Source: Nostocaceae cyanobacterium
GTDB taxonomy: Bacteria > Cyanobacteriota > Cyanobacteriia > Cyanobacteriales > Nostocaceae
Assembly: GCA_030065825.1 (NCBI GenBank)
Contig: JASJCY010000027.1
Coordinates: forward strand, 1-64,000
Length of the DNA stretch: 64,000 nucleotides
Direction: 5' to 3'
The stretch's first letter is position 1, and the number at the start of each line of letters is the position of its first letter. The position numbers were made by a program, and so were the translations under genes. A model generated the notes under the pieces. The model was not told where the DNA came from, made no database searches, and saw nothing but the letters and a program-made list of their open reading frames with translations. This document shows, piece after piece, positions 35,205-44,451 of this stretch.

Positions 35205-36944
35205 TTATTGAACTAAACCATGTTTGGTGCAAGAAATCCCTTGTAGGTGTTCTTGCAAATTACAGCAACGGTGAACCAAGCGATATGCACCAGTGCTTTG
35301 ACGTTGGATGATAAAAGGACAACCAGGTACCACAGGACGATCCTTGATGGAACGTTGTTCATCTCTAGCAGCCAAGGTTTTTTGAATGGAATCTTTGTGA
35401 GTACGATCAAATTTATCACGGGCACGTTTCAATGCTTGTAATGTTCCTGCGATTCCCACTGGATCATCTACGTAGGTTTCAGGGTTGGTTGCTAACAAGA
35501 AAGCATTCCAATTTTCATCCATTGCCAAAGTGCCACCACCATAAACCGAAAATGGTACCATTTCCCCAGTAAAGAAATCGTTCACCAATTGGGTGACTTC
35601 GTAAGTGTACTCCAGATAATGTTCGGTAATTGTTTTGACTTGCGAGGATGAGCCACATTTGACCTTATCAGTCTTCCTGGTAGTAGTAATTAACCGAGGA
35701 TTGATTAGACGTAATGCACCGGGAGGAATCCGCAACTCTTCAGCATGTTTCATAATCACAAAGGAAAGAGTTTGCTGATCCGCGTATTCTAAATCTTGGA
35801 AGGCATAACCAATGTCTGGGGCTTTTAAGTTAAGCCGTTCGTCCCATAGGTACCGCTTCTGGAATACTTCCCGAGCAATGTCGCGGAATTTACTGTCATC
35901 TGAGTAAATTTGCGCATCCGCTTCATAGATTAACCGTGCCATCATCGGCATTGACAGACCATTAGGAGGAGTATAGTGGAGGGCACGGAGTACCATGCCT
36001 TTAATCCATCTGGTAGCCTGTACTAGGGCAGCCACAAAATCTGCAAAGCCATCAAAGGTGTCAGGAAAACCATCTGGATGGTCTAACTTCACCAGCCTTT
36101 CCATGATTTCGTAAATTGCTGCTGTCCAGACTGTAGAACGAGCATGAGCCTGTTTGGGAGCATCTCGATAACTTGCTCCTTCCAGGGCTGACCGTAGATA
36201 GGGAACTCCTGCACCAAATATACCGACACCAAATTCTTCTGCTAGGCGGCTAATTAAGCTTGGGTGTCGCATATCACCACCCGTTTCTCTGTACAAATGC
36301 TGCACCACACTGGGATACTGCAATGCCGAGAACATTGCTAGTAAGTCAGAAAATGATTCGTGTAGTGCGGGAGTATCTTTATCTGGACTATAGACATACA
36401 AAGGTCGAAAGCTGTCGAAAATGGCGTGTCCTAATTCATGGGCAACAATATCATGAGACAAACAAGTCCAAACAGTCCCGCGTCGGAAGGGGGAATTAAA
36501 GTAACCAAAGTTGAGGGAAGGTGACATAGGATCGTAGTAGGCATTCATACCCTGAAAAGCATGGGGACGAATCACCAAAGAAGCACCATTTTTCCAATTG
36601 AATCCATGACCGATTTCTTCCTCGATCAAATCCAATGTCTGACTAACTACAGCAAAGGCATTGACTTGATGAAATTGGGGATTATCAACTAGCCCATCCT
36701 TTTCAAACCGTTCAAACGACAAGTCTGATTCTTCTGCCCAATTCAGACCAGGAAATACCTGATAACCATACTCATTGGTGTCTTGAATCACAAACCGACT
36801 TGAACCAGTACCACCAAGATAGTCTTTGTCTAAGGGGAAGTGATAGTTGTCAGTGAGTTTATCAAGACTGGGGTCTTGTAAGAACATTCCCATTTTCTTG
36901 ACACACCCATGTTTCTGATGCCCTGTTTTGTGTTTTTCTGTCAT
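35205..36944 (-). CDS. Zinc metallopeptidase with HELGH motif (M4-like gluzincin)
   Basis: This protein is about 579 residues. The zinc-binding motif is HDIVAHELGHAIFDSF (HELGH near residues 169-173 from the ATG), and the third ligand is the glutamate in LHESFSDLLAMFSAL about 27 residues later, the spacing seen in thermolysin-like (M4) and related gluzincins. No signal peptide or classic propeptide is evident, so it may act in the cytoplasm or leave by a non-classical route. The start is the ATG giving MTEKHKTGHQ; a TTG seven codons upstream extends the frame. The C-terminal 150 residues are unassigned. It stands alone between two long repeat-rich gaps. Confidence 0.75.
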   Translation of the reverse strand: MTEKHKTGHQKHGCVKKMGMFLQDPSLDKLTDNYHFPLDKDYLGGTGSSRFVIQDTNEYGYQVFPGLNWAEESDLSFERFEKDGLVDNPQFHQVNAFAVVSQTLDLIEEEIGHGFNWKNGASLVIRPHAFQGMNAYYDPMSPSLNFGYFNSPFRRGTVWTCLSHDIVAHELGHAIFDSFRPLYVYSPDKDTPALHESFSDLLAMFSALQYPSVVQHLYRETGGDMRHPSLISRLAEEFGVGIFGAGVPYLRSALEGASYRDAPKQAHARSTVWTAAIYEIMERLVKLDHPDGFPDTFDGFADFVAALVQATRWIKGMVLRALHYTPPNGLSMPMMARLIYEADAQIYSDDSKFRDIAREVFQKRYLWDERLNLKAPDIGYAFQDLEYADQQTLSFVIMKHAEELRIPPGALRLINPRLITTTRKTDKVKCGSSSQVKTITEHYLEYTYEVTQLVNDFFTGEMVPFSVYGGGTLAMDENWNAFLLATNPETYVDDPVGIAGTLQALKRARDKFDRTHKDSIQKTLAARDEQRSIKDRPVVPGCPFIIQRQSTGAYRLVHRCCNLQEHLQGISCTKHGLVQ

Positions 36945-37563
36945 CTTTTTAAGCCTTTTATACAAAAAAACAGTTTGGAAAAATCACACAAATGTATCAT
37001 GCACTGCGGTTCTTCTGTATTAATTAAATACCTAACTGTTTGAGGAGGGGTTAAAAACTTAACTTTTCTGCAAGAATTTACCCTGCTTCTACTTCAATTT
37101 TGCTGACAGCAATTCCGGATTGACTGGAAATAAAATTTCTTGTTTTTCTGCTTTATAGCAATTCCTCATATTTTATATTCATACCAGAATAGAAAAATAA
37201 TTATACAAATTCAATCTCCTTACGCAGAGTCTAAAGCCTTTTTTATCGATTTATTGCTAAAAATATATGTTTATTGCAAGCAAAATAATTAAGTATTAAC
37301 ACGAGGCGTGCAATATGTGTAATTCTCCAAAATAAGGCGAAATATGCGAATCTTAAAAGCCAGTCTACATTTGACTTTATTAATAAAAATTACCTAGTTT
37401 GGTTCTCCCAAGCAATGTAGTATTATATCTGTCTTGTGAGAGATGTAATAAATAATTTTTTTGCCTACAATAATGGACTTATATTTATTTAATACAGTAA
37501 GTAATTAGTCGGACTTAATATTAGCCCTTGCCCTGGAGGACGAGTGAGGGAGAGGGGGAAGAA

Positions 37564-37722
37564 GGGGGAACTCTCGTTACAAGGTTTTACCTTGTAATGC
37601 ATTTAAGGGGGAACTCTCGTTACAAGGTTTTACCTTGTAATGCATTTAGGAGGCTCTGCCTCCCCTGAATTCTGGAGGCAGAGCCTCCTAAATGCGTTTC
37701 CAGGCTGAGCCTGGAAACGAGT
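37564..37722. repeat. Compound tandem/inverted repeat cluster
   Basis: A 43-bp unit containing the palindrome TTACAAGGTTTTACCTTGTAA is repeated twice (37564-37606, 37607-37649). Then follow an AGGAGGCTCTGCCTCC...GGAGGCAGAGCCTCCT hairpin (37648-37690) and a CGTTTCCAGGCTGAGCCTGG hairpin. It lies in the 1.2-kb gap 36945-38166, which otherwise is AT-rich with no gene that I can support. Confidence 0.88.
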
Positions 37723-37726
37723 TATT

Positions 37727-37766
37727 TCCAATTACCAATTACCAATTACCCATTACCAATTACTTG
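37727..37766. repeat. Heptamer repeat (ATTACCA)n
   Basis: Four to five tandem heptamers adjoin the compound repeat upstream of the nif cluster. Confidence 0.85.
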
Positions 37767-37799
37767 TTTTTTCGCCGACAAAATAATAGAATACCAATA

Positions 37800-37813
37800 G
37801 TAGTGACCTATAC
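37800..37813. promoter_or_regulatory. NtcA-type site candidate (GTA-N8-TAC)
   Basis: GTAGTGACCTATAC fits the GTA-N8-TAC consensus for the nitrogen regulator NtcA. It is 354 bp upstream of nifP and has no well-placed -10 hexamer at the usual 20-24 bp, so it is a weak candidate. Confidence 0.25.
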
Positions 37814-38166
37814 AGAAAGTTCGCTTTTTACCTTCAACATTCCATATTCCCGTGGAGATGAGTACAGATTAAGTTATGCAAAATAATGTTGCTTGAAGTA
37901 AAGCAAAGTCATACAGGCAAAGGCTTTGGTGCTGAGTACAAAAATACTTAATCCTACCCCTGATAAATACTAGAACCCCATGATAAAAATACTAGTACCC
38001 CTATGCCGAAAAAAATTTTAAATCTTTATTAAATCTGGTTTTAGAGGTTGTGAGTACAACCCTAATTAATCTAATAAAATCAATCGTACTCTAGTGTTCT
38101 GTCTGTTGATGAGCCACCTGATATAAGCAGGAAATAGCACGCGGCTCTTTTCACCAAACAGTACCG

Positions 38167-38934
38167 ATGCAACAGACATTAAACCGTACTCAGAATTCTA
38201 AAGCAGCAAAAACGCCGATTTGTGCAAATTCAGAACCAGAAACATCTGTGATTTCTGGCGTTTTTTTTGAAACTATCCGCAGTGATTTTCAGATCATTTT
38301 TGAGCGAGATCCCGCAGCACGTAATTGGCTAGAGGTGCTTTTTTGCTACCCTGGATTCCATGCACTCTGTTTGCATCGTCTTGCTCATTGGTTGTACCGT
38401 CATCGGATAGGTTTCTTTCCCCGCTTTGTTTCCCATTTAGGAAGATTTTTGACGGGAATTGAAATTCACCCTGGTGCAAAAATTGGTAAGGGTGTATTTA
38501 TTGACCACGGTATCGGGGTAGTAATTGGCGAAACTGCTATAGTTGGAGACTACACGCTAATTTATCAGGGTGTTACCCTTGGTGGAACTGGAAAAGAAAG
38601 CGGTAAACGCCATCCTACCTTAGGTAAAAACGTGGTGGTGGGAGCAGGAGCGAAAGTTTTAGGTAATTTGCAAATTGGCGATCGCGTCCGTATTGGTGCG
38701 GGTTCGGTTGTGTTGCGGAATGTTCCTTCTGATTCTACTGTGGTGGGAATTCCGGGAAGAATTATTTCTCGCAAGCAACAACAGAGCCTCTGTTTATTAG
38801 AACACGGAAAGCTACCCGATGTGGAAGCTGAAGTAATTCGTTCGTTGCTCACCCGTATTGAAGAATTAGAGGTGCAATTACAAACCCTCAAAACCCATGT
38901 TAAGGAAAAACAACTATTGACAAAGGAACATTGA
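38167..38934 (+). CDS. nifP: Serine O-acetyltransferase, nif-cluster type
   Basis: This 255-residue cytoplasmic enzyme makes O-acetylserine for cysteine synthesis. After an N-terminal extension of about 30 residues comes the SAT helical domain, then left-handed beta-helix hexapeptide repeats ([20 protein letters not shown], about residues 98-117) and the active-site loop with [12 protein letters not shown]. The position at the head of a set ending in nifV-nifZ-nifT makes nifP, the nitrogenase-associated CysE that boosts cysteine supply for Fe-S clusters, the best name. A housekeeping cysE is the alternative. The next gene begins 2 bp after its stop. Confidence 0.9.
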   Translation: MQQTLNRTQNSKAAKTPICANSEPETSVISGVFFETIRSDFQIIFERDPAARNWLEVLFCYPGFHALCLHRLAHWLYRHRIGFFPRFVSHLGRFLTGIEIHPGAKIGKGVFIDHGIGVVIGETAIVGDYTLIYQGVTLGGTGKESGKRHPTLGKNVVVGAGAKVLGNLQIGDRVRIGAGSVVLRNVPSDSTVVGIPGRIISRKQQQSLCLLEHGKLPDVEAEVIRSLLTRIEELEVQLQTLKTHVKEKQLLTKEH

Positions 38935-38936
38935 TA

Positions 38937-39188
38937 ATGCCTCAACCTCGTAATCCTCAAGCCTTAGGTGAGCAAATTTTACAGGTTCCTGTAGGTGATC
39001 GCTGGCGAATTTACCATCGTTTGCAGGAGTTGATGATTCCTTGTTCCTGTCCTGTTGATGGTTCTTTGCGGGTAGAAATAAATAATTCGATTGCTCTTAT
39101 TTTGCTTCATTCTACGGTAATGCAATTTACTGCTACTCGTACAGAATTAATTAATTGGTTGGAAAGATGTTGGATGAATGATGAATGA
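38937..39188 (+). CDS. Small conserved nif-cluster protein (83 aa)
   Basis: This 83-residue protein begins MPQPRNPQALGEQ and contains VGDRWRIYHRLQELMIPCSC, then a hydrophobic strand and a C-terminal ELINWLERCW. Two closely spaced cysteines (CSC) and a further Cys near the end are visible. The start at ATG 38937 is 2 bp after the nifP stop and has AAGGAA at a suitable distance, so it is co-translated with nifP. I recognise it as a small protein commonly kept between nifP and nifV in heterocystous cyanobacteria, of unknown function. The final codons run into ATGAATG repeats. Confidence 0.75.
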   Translation: MPQPRNPQALGEQILQVPVGDRWRIYHRLQELMIPCSCPVDGSLRVEINNSIALILLHSTVMQFTATRTELINWLERCWMNDE

Positions 39189-39290
39189 TGAATGATGAAG
39201 AGGAAGTATGAAAAAAGATAAGTAAATCCGTGGGAATAAAGATAACGGTAGTTACGAAAGGTAAATATTCCTAAAACCTTTACCAATGAG

Positions 39291-39322
<32 letters not shown>

Positions 39323-39433
39323 AACAAGCATCACTAGTTAAGTTTATTTGTATCGATTTACTTAGAGCCTAATTTTGTTGATGTTGACATTGAGTTTCAC
39401 GTGTTTACAAATTGCTTGACAGTTCCCAAGAAT

Positions 39434-39481
39434 AAAAAAAGTGAACTTAGCAAGTAATAAGACTTGTAATTTCACTTTTTT
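39434..39481. terminator. Long A/T-flanked hairpin
   Basis: AAAAAAAGTGAA (39434-39445) pairs with TTCACTTTTTT (39471-39481), with an inner CAAGT/ACTTG pairing. It looks like a bidirectional terminator or mRNA processing hairpin between the 83-aa and 65-aa genes. Confidence 0.55.
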
Positions 39482-39526
39482 ATTTATTGTTTGCTACAGA
39501 ATCGAAATCTACTATCTACTACTATT

Positions 39527-39724
39527 ATGTTAACTTGTCACAGCGATGTCCAGTTTCTTAATTTTTTGCAAAATGAACTAGAAGTTTCTCAGGAATATAT
39601 TGCTGTGGCACTGAAAAAAAGTGAACTGGACGATGGTCCATTACCAATGCTTCTCTGGCAGTATGGTTTAGTTACTCTAGAACAGTTAGAACGGATTTTT
39701 GACTGGCTGGAAAACCGCAATTAG
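39527..39724 (+). CDS. Small DUF2949-like protein (65 aa)
   Basis: This 65-residue helical protein (MLTCHSDVQFLNFLQNEL, then LPMLLWQYGLVTLEQLERIF and DWLENRN) matches the cyanobacterial DUF2949 pattern of short proteins with a W.YGLV.LEQLE.IFDWL core. Function unknown. It lies between nifP and nifV. The start is placed at ATG 39527; a TTG 36 bp upstream is in frame but unsupported. Confidence 0.75.
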   Translation: MLTCHSDVQFLNFLQNELEVSQEYIAVALKKSELDDGPLPMLLWQYGLVTLEQLERIFDWLENRN

Positions 39725-39780
39725 TAATGGATAACAAACAATCTTGAATATTACCGATTAAGAATTATGAGGATACTACT

Positions 39781-39900
39781 ATGATTTCTAGTATAGTCGC
39801 CGGATTTAGCCTATTAATGATGTTAGCAGTTGCAAATACCTACATCAGATACCTACTTTTTGCTGATATGGAAAATCAGCCTAGTAAACATAATTGGTAA
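39781..39900 (+). CDS. 39-residue putative membrane microprotein
   Basis: An ATG at 39781 with a good ribosome site (GAGGA, 39769-39773) opens a 39-codon frame: MISSIVAGFSLLMMLAVANT, then a short charged tail ending KHNW. It is one hydrophobic helix (about residues 3-27) followed by a soluble end. It lies between the 65-aa gene and nifV on the same strand and could be a small membrane subunit of the cluster. I cannot name it; comparison with other nif clusters would settle whether it is real. Confidence 0.5.
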   Translation: MISSIVAGFSLLMMLAVANTYIRYLLFADMENQPSKHNW

Positions 39901-40063
39901 TGTTGTATATCATGTCTGGCTCCATGCCATAAAAATAGGTTATGGACACTTAATAATTGCTGGGGAAAGGAAAAATTAACAATCACAAATTATTAATTTT
40001 TTCTTTGGAATTATACGCCATAACCCATGAATCATTACCACAGCCATCAGAGGAATATTTGAG

Positions 40064-41197
40064 ATGTATCCAATCCTAATTAATGATACAACCCTGCGTG
40101 ACGGCGAACAAGCTGCGGGTGTGGCATTTAACTTACAGGAAAAAGTAGCGATCGCCAAATTTTTAGACGCTATCGGCGTTCATGAAATTGAAGTAGGTAT
40201 TCCGGCGATGGGTGAGGAAGAAACACGGGCGATCGCCGCCATTGCTAACTTGGGTTTGCAAGCGAAATTGCTGGGCTGGAATCGTGCTGTCATATCAGAT
40301 ATTCAAGCTTCTATGGCTTGCGGTTTGCAACGGATGCATATTTCTATTCCCGTATCTGGAATCCAAATTGCCGCAAAATTTCACGGTCAATGGCGTGTCA
40401 CTTTGCAACAGTTAAAAGACTCCATCAGTTTTGCTGTGGATCGTGGTCTTTGGGTTGCAGTGGGAGGAGAAGATTCCTCTAGGGCTGATGACAACTTCTT
40501 GCAAGATGTCGCCCTTTATGCTCAAGAATGGGGTGCATCCCGATTCCGTTTCTGTGACACTGTGGGAATTCTTGACCCTTTCGCTACCTATACAAAAGTG
40601 AAGCGACTGGTAATGTCTTTGTCAATTCCTGTGGAAATCCACACCCATAATGATTTTGGTTTAGCCACTGCGAATGCTTTGGCTGGAATTAGAGGGGGAG
40701 CTATTTCCGTAAATACAACCGTTAATGGTTTGGGTGAAAGGGCTGGGAATGCGGCTTTAGAAGAAGTGGTAATGGCTCTTAAACGCCTCTATGGCGTTGA
40801 TTTGGGCATTCATACCCCCAGTTTGTTAGAACTATCCAGATTGGTGGCTGCGGCTTCTGGTAGCAATGTTCCTCCTTGGAAAGCAATTGTGGGGGAAAAT
40901 ACATTTGCTCATGAATCTGGTATTCATGCCCACGGTATATTAAAAAACCCGACTACCTACGAACCATTTGCCCCGGAAGAAGTGGGTTGGGAGCGGCGTT
41001 TAGTTGTGGGTAAACATTCTGGTCGCCACTTACTTGATAACATTCTCCAAGAGCACGGTATCGTTTTAGACTCAAAAGAAACTCAAGCTCTATTGGATGC
41101 GGTACGTCAAAAGTCAGTCCAGAAAAAACGCAGTCTTACTACCGAGGAACTTTTAAATTTGGTCATAGAACGCAGGTATTCCCATGCGATTAGATGA
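40064..41197 (+). CDS. nifV: Homocitrate synthase
   Basis: This 377-residue enzyme condenses acetyl-CoA with 2-oxoglutarate to homocitrate, the organic ligand of the nitrogenase FeMo-cofactor. It is a DRE-TIM metallolyase: [14 protein letters not shown] at the N-terminus, the metal-binding [14 protein letters not shown] (about residues 195-208) and [15 protein letters not shown]. The C-terminus is short, without the leucine-regulatory domain of isopropylmalate synthase, which fits NifV. It overlaps nifZ by 14 bp. Active in heterocysts or under nitrogen-fixing conditions. Confidence 0.96.
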   Translation: MYPILINDTTLRDGEQAAGVAFNLQEKVAIAKFLDAIGVHEIEVGIPAMGEEETRAIAAIANLGLQAKLLGWNRAVISDIQASMACGLQRMHISIPVSGIQIAAKFHGQWRVTLQQLKDSISFAVDRGLWVAVGGEDSSRADDNFLQDVALYAQEWGASRFRFCDTVGILDPFATYTKVKRLVMSLSIPVEIHTHNDFGLATANALAGIRGGAISVNTTVNGLGERAGNAALEEVVMALKRLYGVDLGIHTPSLLELSRLVAAASGSNVPPWKAIVGENTFAHESGIHAHGILKNPTTYEPFAPEEVGWERRLVVGKHSGRHLLDNILQEHGIVLDSKETQALLDAVRQKSVQKKRSLTTEELLNLVIERRYSHAIR

Positions 41198-41474
41198 ATT
41201 AGAACTGAATCAGCCACCCTATTTTGAAATTGGGGAAAAAGTCCGAGTCCGGAAACTAATCAAAAATGATGGTACTTTTCCCGGACAAGAAATAGGGAAG
41301 GTTTTAGCAAATGTAGGTGATGTGGGCTATATCGTTAGCATTGGTACATTTTTGCAAAAAGCCTATATATATGCGGTGCATTTCTTAGATACCGGTTTTG
41401 TCGTAGGTTGTCGCAAATACGAACTGGAATCTCTCGATTATATAGATGAAGATGAAGAGGAGGAAAATTCATGA
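41184..41474 (+). CDS. nifZ: NifZ, nitrogenase maturation protein
   Basis: This 96-residue protein of the NifZ family assists formation of the second P-cluster of the MoFe protein in other organisms. Seen here are [20 protein letters not shown], a Gly-rich [14 protein letters not shown] and the NifZ-type Y.VHF segment, with an acidic tail ([10 protein letters not shown]). It overlaps nifV by 14 bp and nifT by 4 bp, so the three are translationally coupled. Confidence 0.93.
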   Translation: MRLDELELNQPPYFEIGEKVRVRKLIKNDGTFPGQEIGKVLANVGDVGYIVSIGTFLQKAYIYAVHFLDTGFVVGCRKYELESLDYIDEDEEEENS

Positions 41475-41674
41475 AAGTAATGTTACGTCAAAATTCCCAA
41501 GGAACTTTACTGGTTTACGTTGCTAAAAAAGACCTAGAAGAAGAGGTTGTTAAGCAAACTGATAGTCCAGAAGGGAAAATTTATACTTTAGCTAATGGTT
41601 GGGAATTAGCATTTCCCAATTTAGAAGAACCTCTAAAGTTACCCCAAACTGTGGAAGCTAAACGCTTGGCATAA
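41471..41674 (+). CDS. nifT: NifT, small nitrogenase-cluster protein
   Basis: This 67-residue protein has the NifT/FixU pattern: [24 protein letters not shown], then W.L.FPN near the C-terminus. It is widely conserved in nif clusters, but its exact role is unknown and mutants have mild effects. It overlaps the nifZ stop by ATGA and is the last gene of the set; heptamer repeats follow. Confidence 0.93.
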   Translation: MKVMLRQNSQGTLLVYVAKKDLEEEVVKQTDSPEGKIYTLANGWELAFPNLEEPLKLPQTVEAKRLA

Positions 41675-41683
41675 ATTCAACTT

Positions 41684-41722
41684 TGGGTAATAGGTAATAG
41701 GTAATAGGTAATGGGTAATAAA
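41684..41722. repeat. Heptamer repeat (GGTAATA)n
   Basis: Five tandem heptamers follow nifT, then inverse-sense ATTACCA units near 41739-41781, so the two arrays could pair in single-stranded form. Confidence 0.85.
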
Positions 41723-41794
41723 GTCTTTATTTCCTGATTACCAATAACCAATTACCATCTATCATCTACCTTTTACCAATTACTAAAAATCAAG

Positions 41795-42349
41795 ATGGCA
41801 AAAAAATACCTGAATTTATCTGAATTTAAACTGGAAGGGGAGTTTGTTGGTTTTGGGGGAGAAAAACCACAAGAATCTAAATATTTACAATTAAAAATTC
41901 CCTCGGGAGAGGTAGAAATAAAAGTTCCTAAAGCATTACGCTTGTCAATCAGTGAATCTTTAGTTATTGGGGAGCAAATAAGTGTTTCTGGTGTCAGCAA
42001 GTTACACTCCCAAACAGGTAAAATTAAACTGAAGGCTCATGGGGTATCACCTGTTAATGGTTGTCCCAATTCTCAAATTACTCTATCACCTAAAGCCAAG
42101 ATTTTAGTCTGTCAAAAGTCCAGTTGTCGCAAACGGGGTGGTAAGGGACTATTGTCAGAACTAGAAAAAACTTTGTGCGATCGCGGTTTGTCTGAACATG
42201 TCACCATTGAGGGTAGTGGCTGTTTAAAACGTTGCAATAGCGCACCCAATTGTGTGGTCAAGTTTGGTAAAAAGGAATATAGCAAACTGCATCCAGAAGC
42301 CGTTGTGCGTATGTTGTTGAGTGATTTACCTGAAGTAAATAATAAGTAA
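41795..42349 (+). CDS. Thioredoxin-like [2Fe-2S] ferredoxin-domain protein
   Basis: This 184-residue protein has an N-terminal beta-rich domain (about residues 1-95; an OB-like fold with VSVSGVSKL-type strands). A C-terminal thioredoxin-like ferredoxin domain (about 105-175) has cysteines arranged as VCQKSSCRKRGG … GSGCLKRCNSAPNCV. The four-cysteine pattern fits the NuoE-like [2Fe-2S] family. It probably carries electrons or senses redox state in the cytoplasm. It follows the nif genes on the same strand, but a heptamer-repeat spacer of 120 bp separates it, so linkage to nitrogen fixation is uncertain. Confidence 0.85.
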   Translation: MAKKYLNLSEFKLEGEFVGFGGEKPQESKYLQLKIPSGEVEIKVPKALRLSISESLVIGEQISVSGVSKLHSQTGKIKLKAHGVSPVNGCPNSQITLSPKAKILVCQKSSCRKRGGKGLLSELEKTLCDRGLSEHVTIEGSGCLKRCNSAPNCVVKFGKKEYSKLHPEAVVRMLLSDLPEVNNK

Positions 42350-42398
42350 TAAGTAATAAGTAATAAGTAATAAGTCATAAGTCATAAGTCATAAGTAA
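42340..42398. repeat. Heptamer repeat (AATAAGT)n to (CATAAGT)n
   Basis: About eight tandem units begin within the last codons of the ferredoxin-domain gene (…NNK stop) and change from GTAATAA to GTCATAA. Degenerate AATGACC/AATAACC units follow to 42475. Confidence 0.88.
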
Positions 42399-42476
42399 GC
42401 GGACAAAGGTAAATGGGACTTTGTCCTTTACTAATGACCAATAACCAATGACTAATAACCAATAAACAATGACTGT

Positions 42477-43094
42477 TTAACTCCAACCACGTAAGGTTTT
42501 ATGTACCCCAGCTAAATACCACATATAATCCTGAATTTGATATTTATTAGCAGCTTTAGTAATATAAAATTGTGCTTGTTCTGGCTCATTTGCAGCCTCA
42601 AAATATAACCCTACATAAAGATGGCTGTAAAATTTTGCATGTTGGTCGAAGGGATTTTCAATAGCTAACACATCTGTAATCGAACAATTTCCAGCGTATA
42701 GTTCATAAACACGTCGCATTACTAACCGGGGGTCATTTTTTACTCTTAACAAAGACTGACGTGCTTCAGTTACTCCCTGCAAACGAGCTATACACAAATA
42801 ACGCCAGATAGTTTCCTCCACATCTTGGGAATTAACCACCAAGTCTAACTCAAATTGCTTGGCTCCTTCAGCAAATCTAGAAGCGTAGTAATATGATAAT
42901 CCTCGTTGCCACAAATAGGGAGTTAGACTAGGCTCTAATTGCTCTGCGGTGTCAAAATCAGTTATAGACTCCTCAATATTAGCGAGTTTAAAATTAACCA
43001 TTCCTCGCTGTACATAACCTTTGGGATTATCAGGATTATTGAGAATAAAATCACTCCAACGAGCCAGTTGTGTGTTTAAATTACTTAGATTCAT
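42477..43094 (-). CDS. TPR-repeat protein
   Basis: This 205-residue soluble helical protein has two clear tetratricopeptide-like units (PKGYVQRGMVNFKLANIEES about residues 23-42; LWQRGLSYYYASRFAEGAKQ about 61-80) and less regular helices after them. Such proteins scaffold other proteins; no catalytic motif is present. It is convergent with the ferredoxin-domain gene. I cannot assign a partner. Confidence 0.8.
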   Translation of the reverse strand: MNLSNLNTQLARWSDFILNNPDNPKGYVQRGMVNFKLANIEESITDFDTAEQLEPSLTPYLWQRGLSYYYASRFAEGAKQFELDLVVNSQDVEETIWRYLCIARLQGVTEARQSLLRVKNDPRLVMRRVYELYAGNCSITDVLAIENPFDQHAKFYSHLYVGLYFEAANEPEQAQFYITKAANKYQIQDYMWYLAGVHKTLRGWS

Positions 43095-43264
43095 CCTCAG
43101 ATTATAAGTAGGCGATCGCTAATTACCTATACTATCATCGACCAATAATACTCATACTATGGCAAGCTGGATTTAGACACACTGAAGGCACGGCGTAGGA
43201 AATGTTGCTATTTTATCAATCATACTCTCTCCGCCGTGTCTTTACTATCATGGAGAAAATACTT

Positions 43265-43429
43265 ATGGAGCGTTCAAAAATAGTTGCAATTATTACTGGT
43301 GCAATTTCGATATTGTTAGCGATCGCCTACTTAATTCTCGTACAAATATTAGACTTCCGGGGGGAAATGAAACCCGCACCCGTTACCGAAATGACTATAC
43401 CTGTGGCGATCACCATGCATACCAGTTAA
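43265..43429 (+). CDS. Small single-span membrane protein (54 aa)
   Basis: This frame codes for MERSKIVAIITGAISILLAI and a further hydrophobic stretch, forming one transmembrane helix, then a short extramembrane tail (DFRGEMKPAPVTE…). The start at 43265 has GGAG nine bases upstream; an in-frame ATG at 43250 and another at 43202 are alternatives. It is of a kind often found as a conserved cyanobacterial small protein, function unknown. Confidence 0.65.
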   Translation: MERSKIVAIITGAISILLAIAYLILVQILDFRGEMKPAPVTEMTIPVAITMHTS

Positions 43430-43538
43430 TTTTCCATCAAATTCCTAGTGCGTGAGGCAAGAAAGCCTAAACGCACAATTTTTCCAAAACTGGAAAATGT
43501 GCAAAAACAATAATACTTGGCAACGGCAACTACGGAAA

Positions 43539-43829
43539 TTAAGCAGCTTGAGCCATAAGAGCTTCGATTTCTGCATAGGTAAAAGTTTCACCTATAAATA
43601 TCGGTGTTTCGTAGGTTTCAATCCAAGATTTCGCTCCAGCAGATAAAGCATTTTCAAATTCATAAACCACCGTACAAGGACCAGGAATCACAACCCGTCT
43701 ACCATAAGTGTTTTTGCCGCCTCTTTTCACTGTAATTACCGGCAAATAATTTTCCTGGGCATCCTTCTTACCAAATAACTTGCTGTTAACGTGAACATAA
43801 TTTAGAGCAGGACGCTTACTCCCTTCCCG
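43539..43829 (-). pseudogene. Start-less remnant of a small conserved protein
   Basis: An open frame follows a TAG at 43830-43832 and reads REGSKRPALNYVHVNSKLFG, then KKDAQENYLPVITVKRGGK and on to EIEALMAQAA. The composition is coding-like over about 96 codons, but there is no ATG or GTG, and the only possible initiator (TTG, 43745) would cut off the first third. The upstream edge coincides with a dispersed CCGCTAGAAGATTACC segment that also follows the kinase gene at 27860. I read it as a gene that lost its start; I do not recognise the family. Confidence 0.5.
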
Positions 43830-44000
43830 CTAGAAGATTACCTGTTATGTAAGAATATATATTACATGATTGTAATTAGGGCTGCATCATGGCTAAAGCT
43901 TTACGAAATAGAACTTTTAGATTGAGCGATAAGCCTGACGGCATAGCTAAGCGCAAGGCGCACGCTCCGCGTTTCTTTAATGCCCGGAGGGCTATACGCT

Positions 44001-44285
44001 TACCGCCAATTAGATTTAGAATTATGGCAAAAATTATACTACAAGCATCAACAAGAATATTTACGAAAGAGATTATTGGCAATTAAATATTTATATGAAG
44101 GGAAAAGCAGAACAGAAGTATCAGAAACATTGGATTGTAATTATAAAACTTTATCTACTTGGATAGATAAATTTATAAAAAGAGGTTTAAATAAACTAGT
44201 AGAGCCAATAACTCATCAAGTCGCATCAAGATTAAATTTAGAGCAAAAACAAGAATTGAAAACGAACCTGAAAGTAATACCATGA
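44001..44285 (+). pseudogene. N-terminal helix-turn-helix fragment of a transposase
   Basis: This frame codes for YRQLDLELWQKLYYKHQQEY followed by LAIKYLYEGKSRTEVSETLD and KTLSTWIDKFIKRGLNKLVE. It is a typical winged HTH from the front of IS630-like transposases. The DDE catalytic part is absent, and the frame ends at 44285. Upstream, 43930-44000, is a palindromic dispersed repeat (GCATAGCTAAGCGCAAGGCG) that probably interrupted the gene start. Confidence 0.6.
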
Positions 44286-44340
44286 AAGACTTTCAGCAAA
44301 TAATTCTAATCTTGTATTAAAAGATTAACACTTTGATTGA

Positions 44341-44371
44341 AATAACCCCAGCTTCAGAAGCTGGGGTTATT
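44341..44371. terminator. Strong 15-bp hairpin
   Basis: AATAACCCCAGCTTC (44341-44355) pairs perfectly with 44357-44371 around a single base. It is bounded by AT-rich DNA, downstream of the transposase remnant and 80 bp beyond the end of the minus-strand secreted-protein gene. Confidence 0.6.
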
Positions 44372-44451
44372 ATGAATAAAGGATTAAAGCTTAAAATATA
44401 ACGTTGAAATAAAGAAAATTTAACTAGCTCCCGCCTAATGTCATACAGCGT

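Noticed and set aside
37800..37813. NtcA-type site as the promoter of the nif set
   Set aside because: Listed at low confidence only: no matching -10 at the normal distance and 354 bp from nifP.
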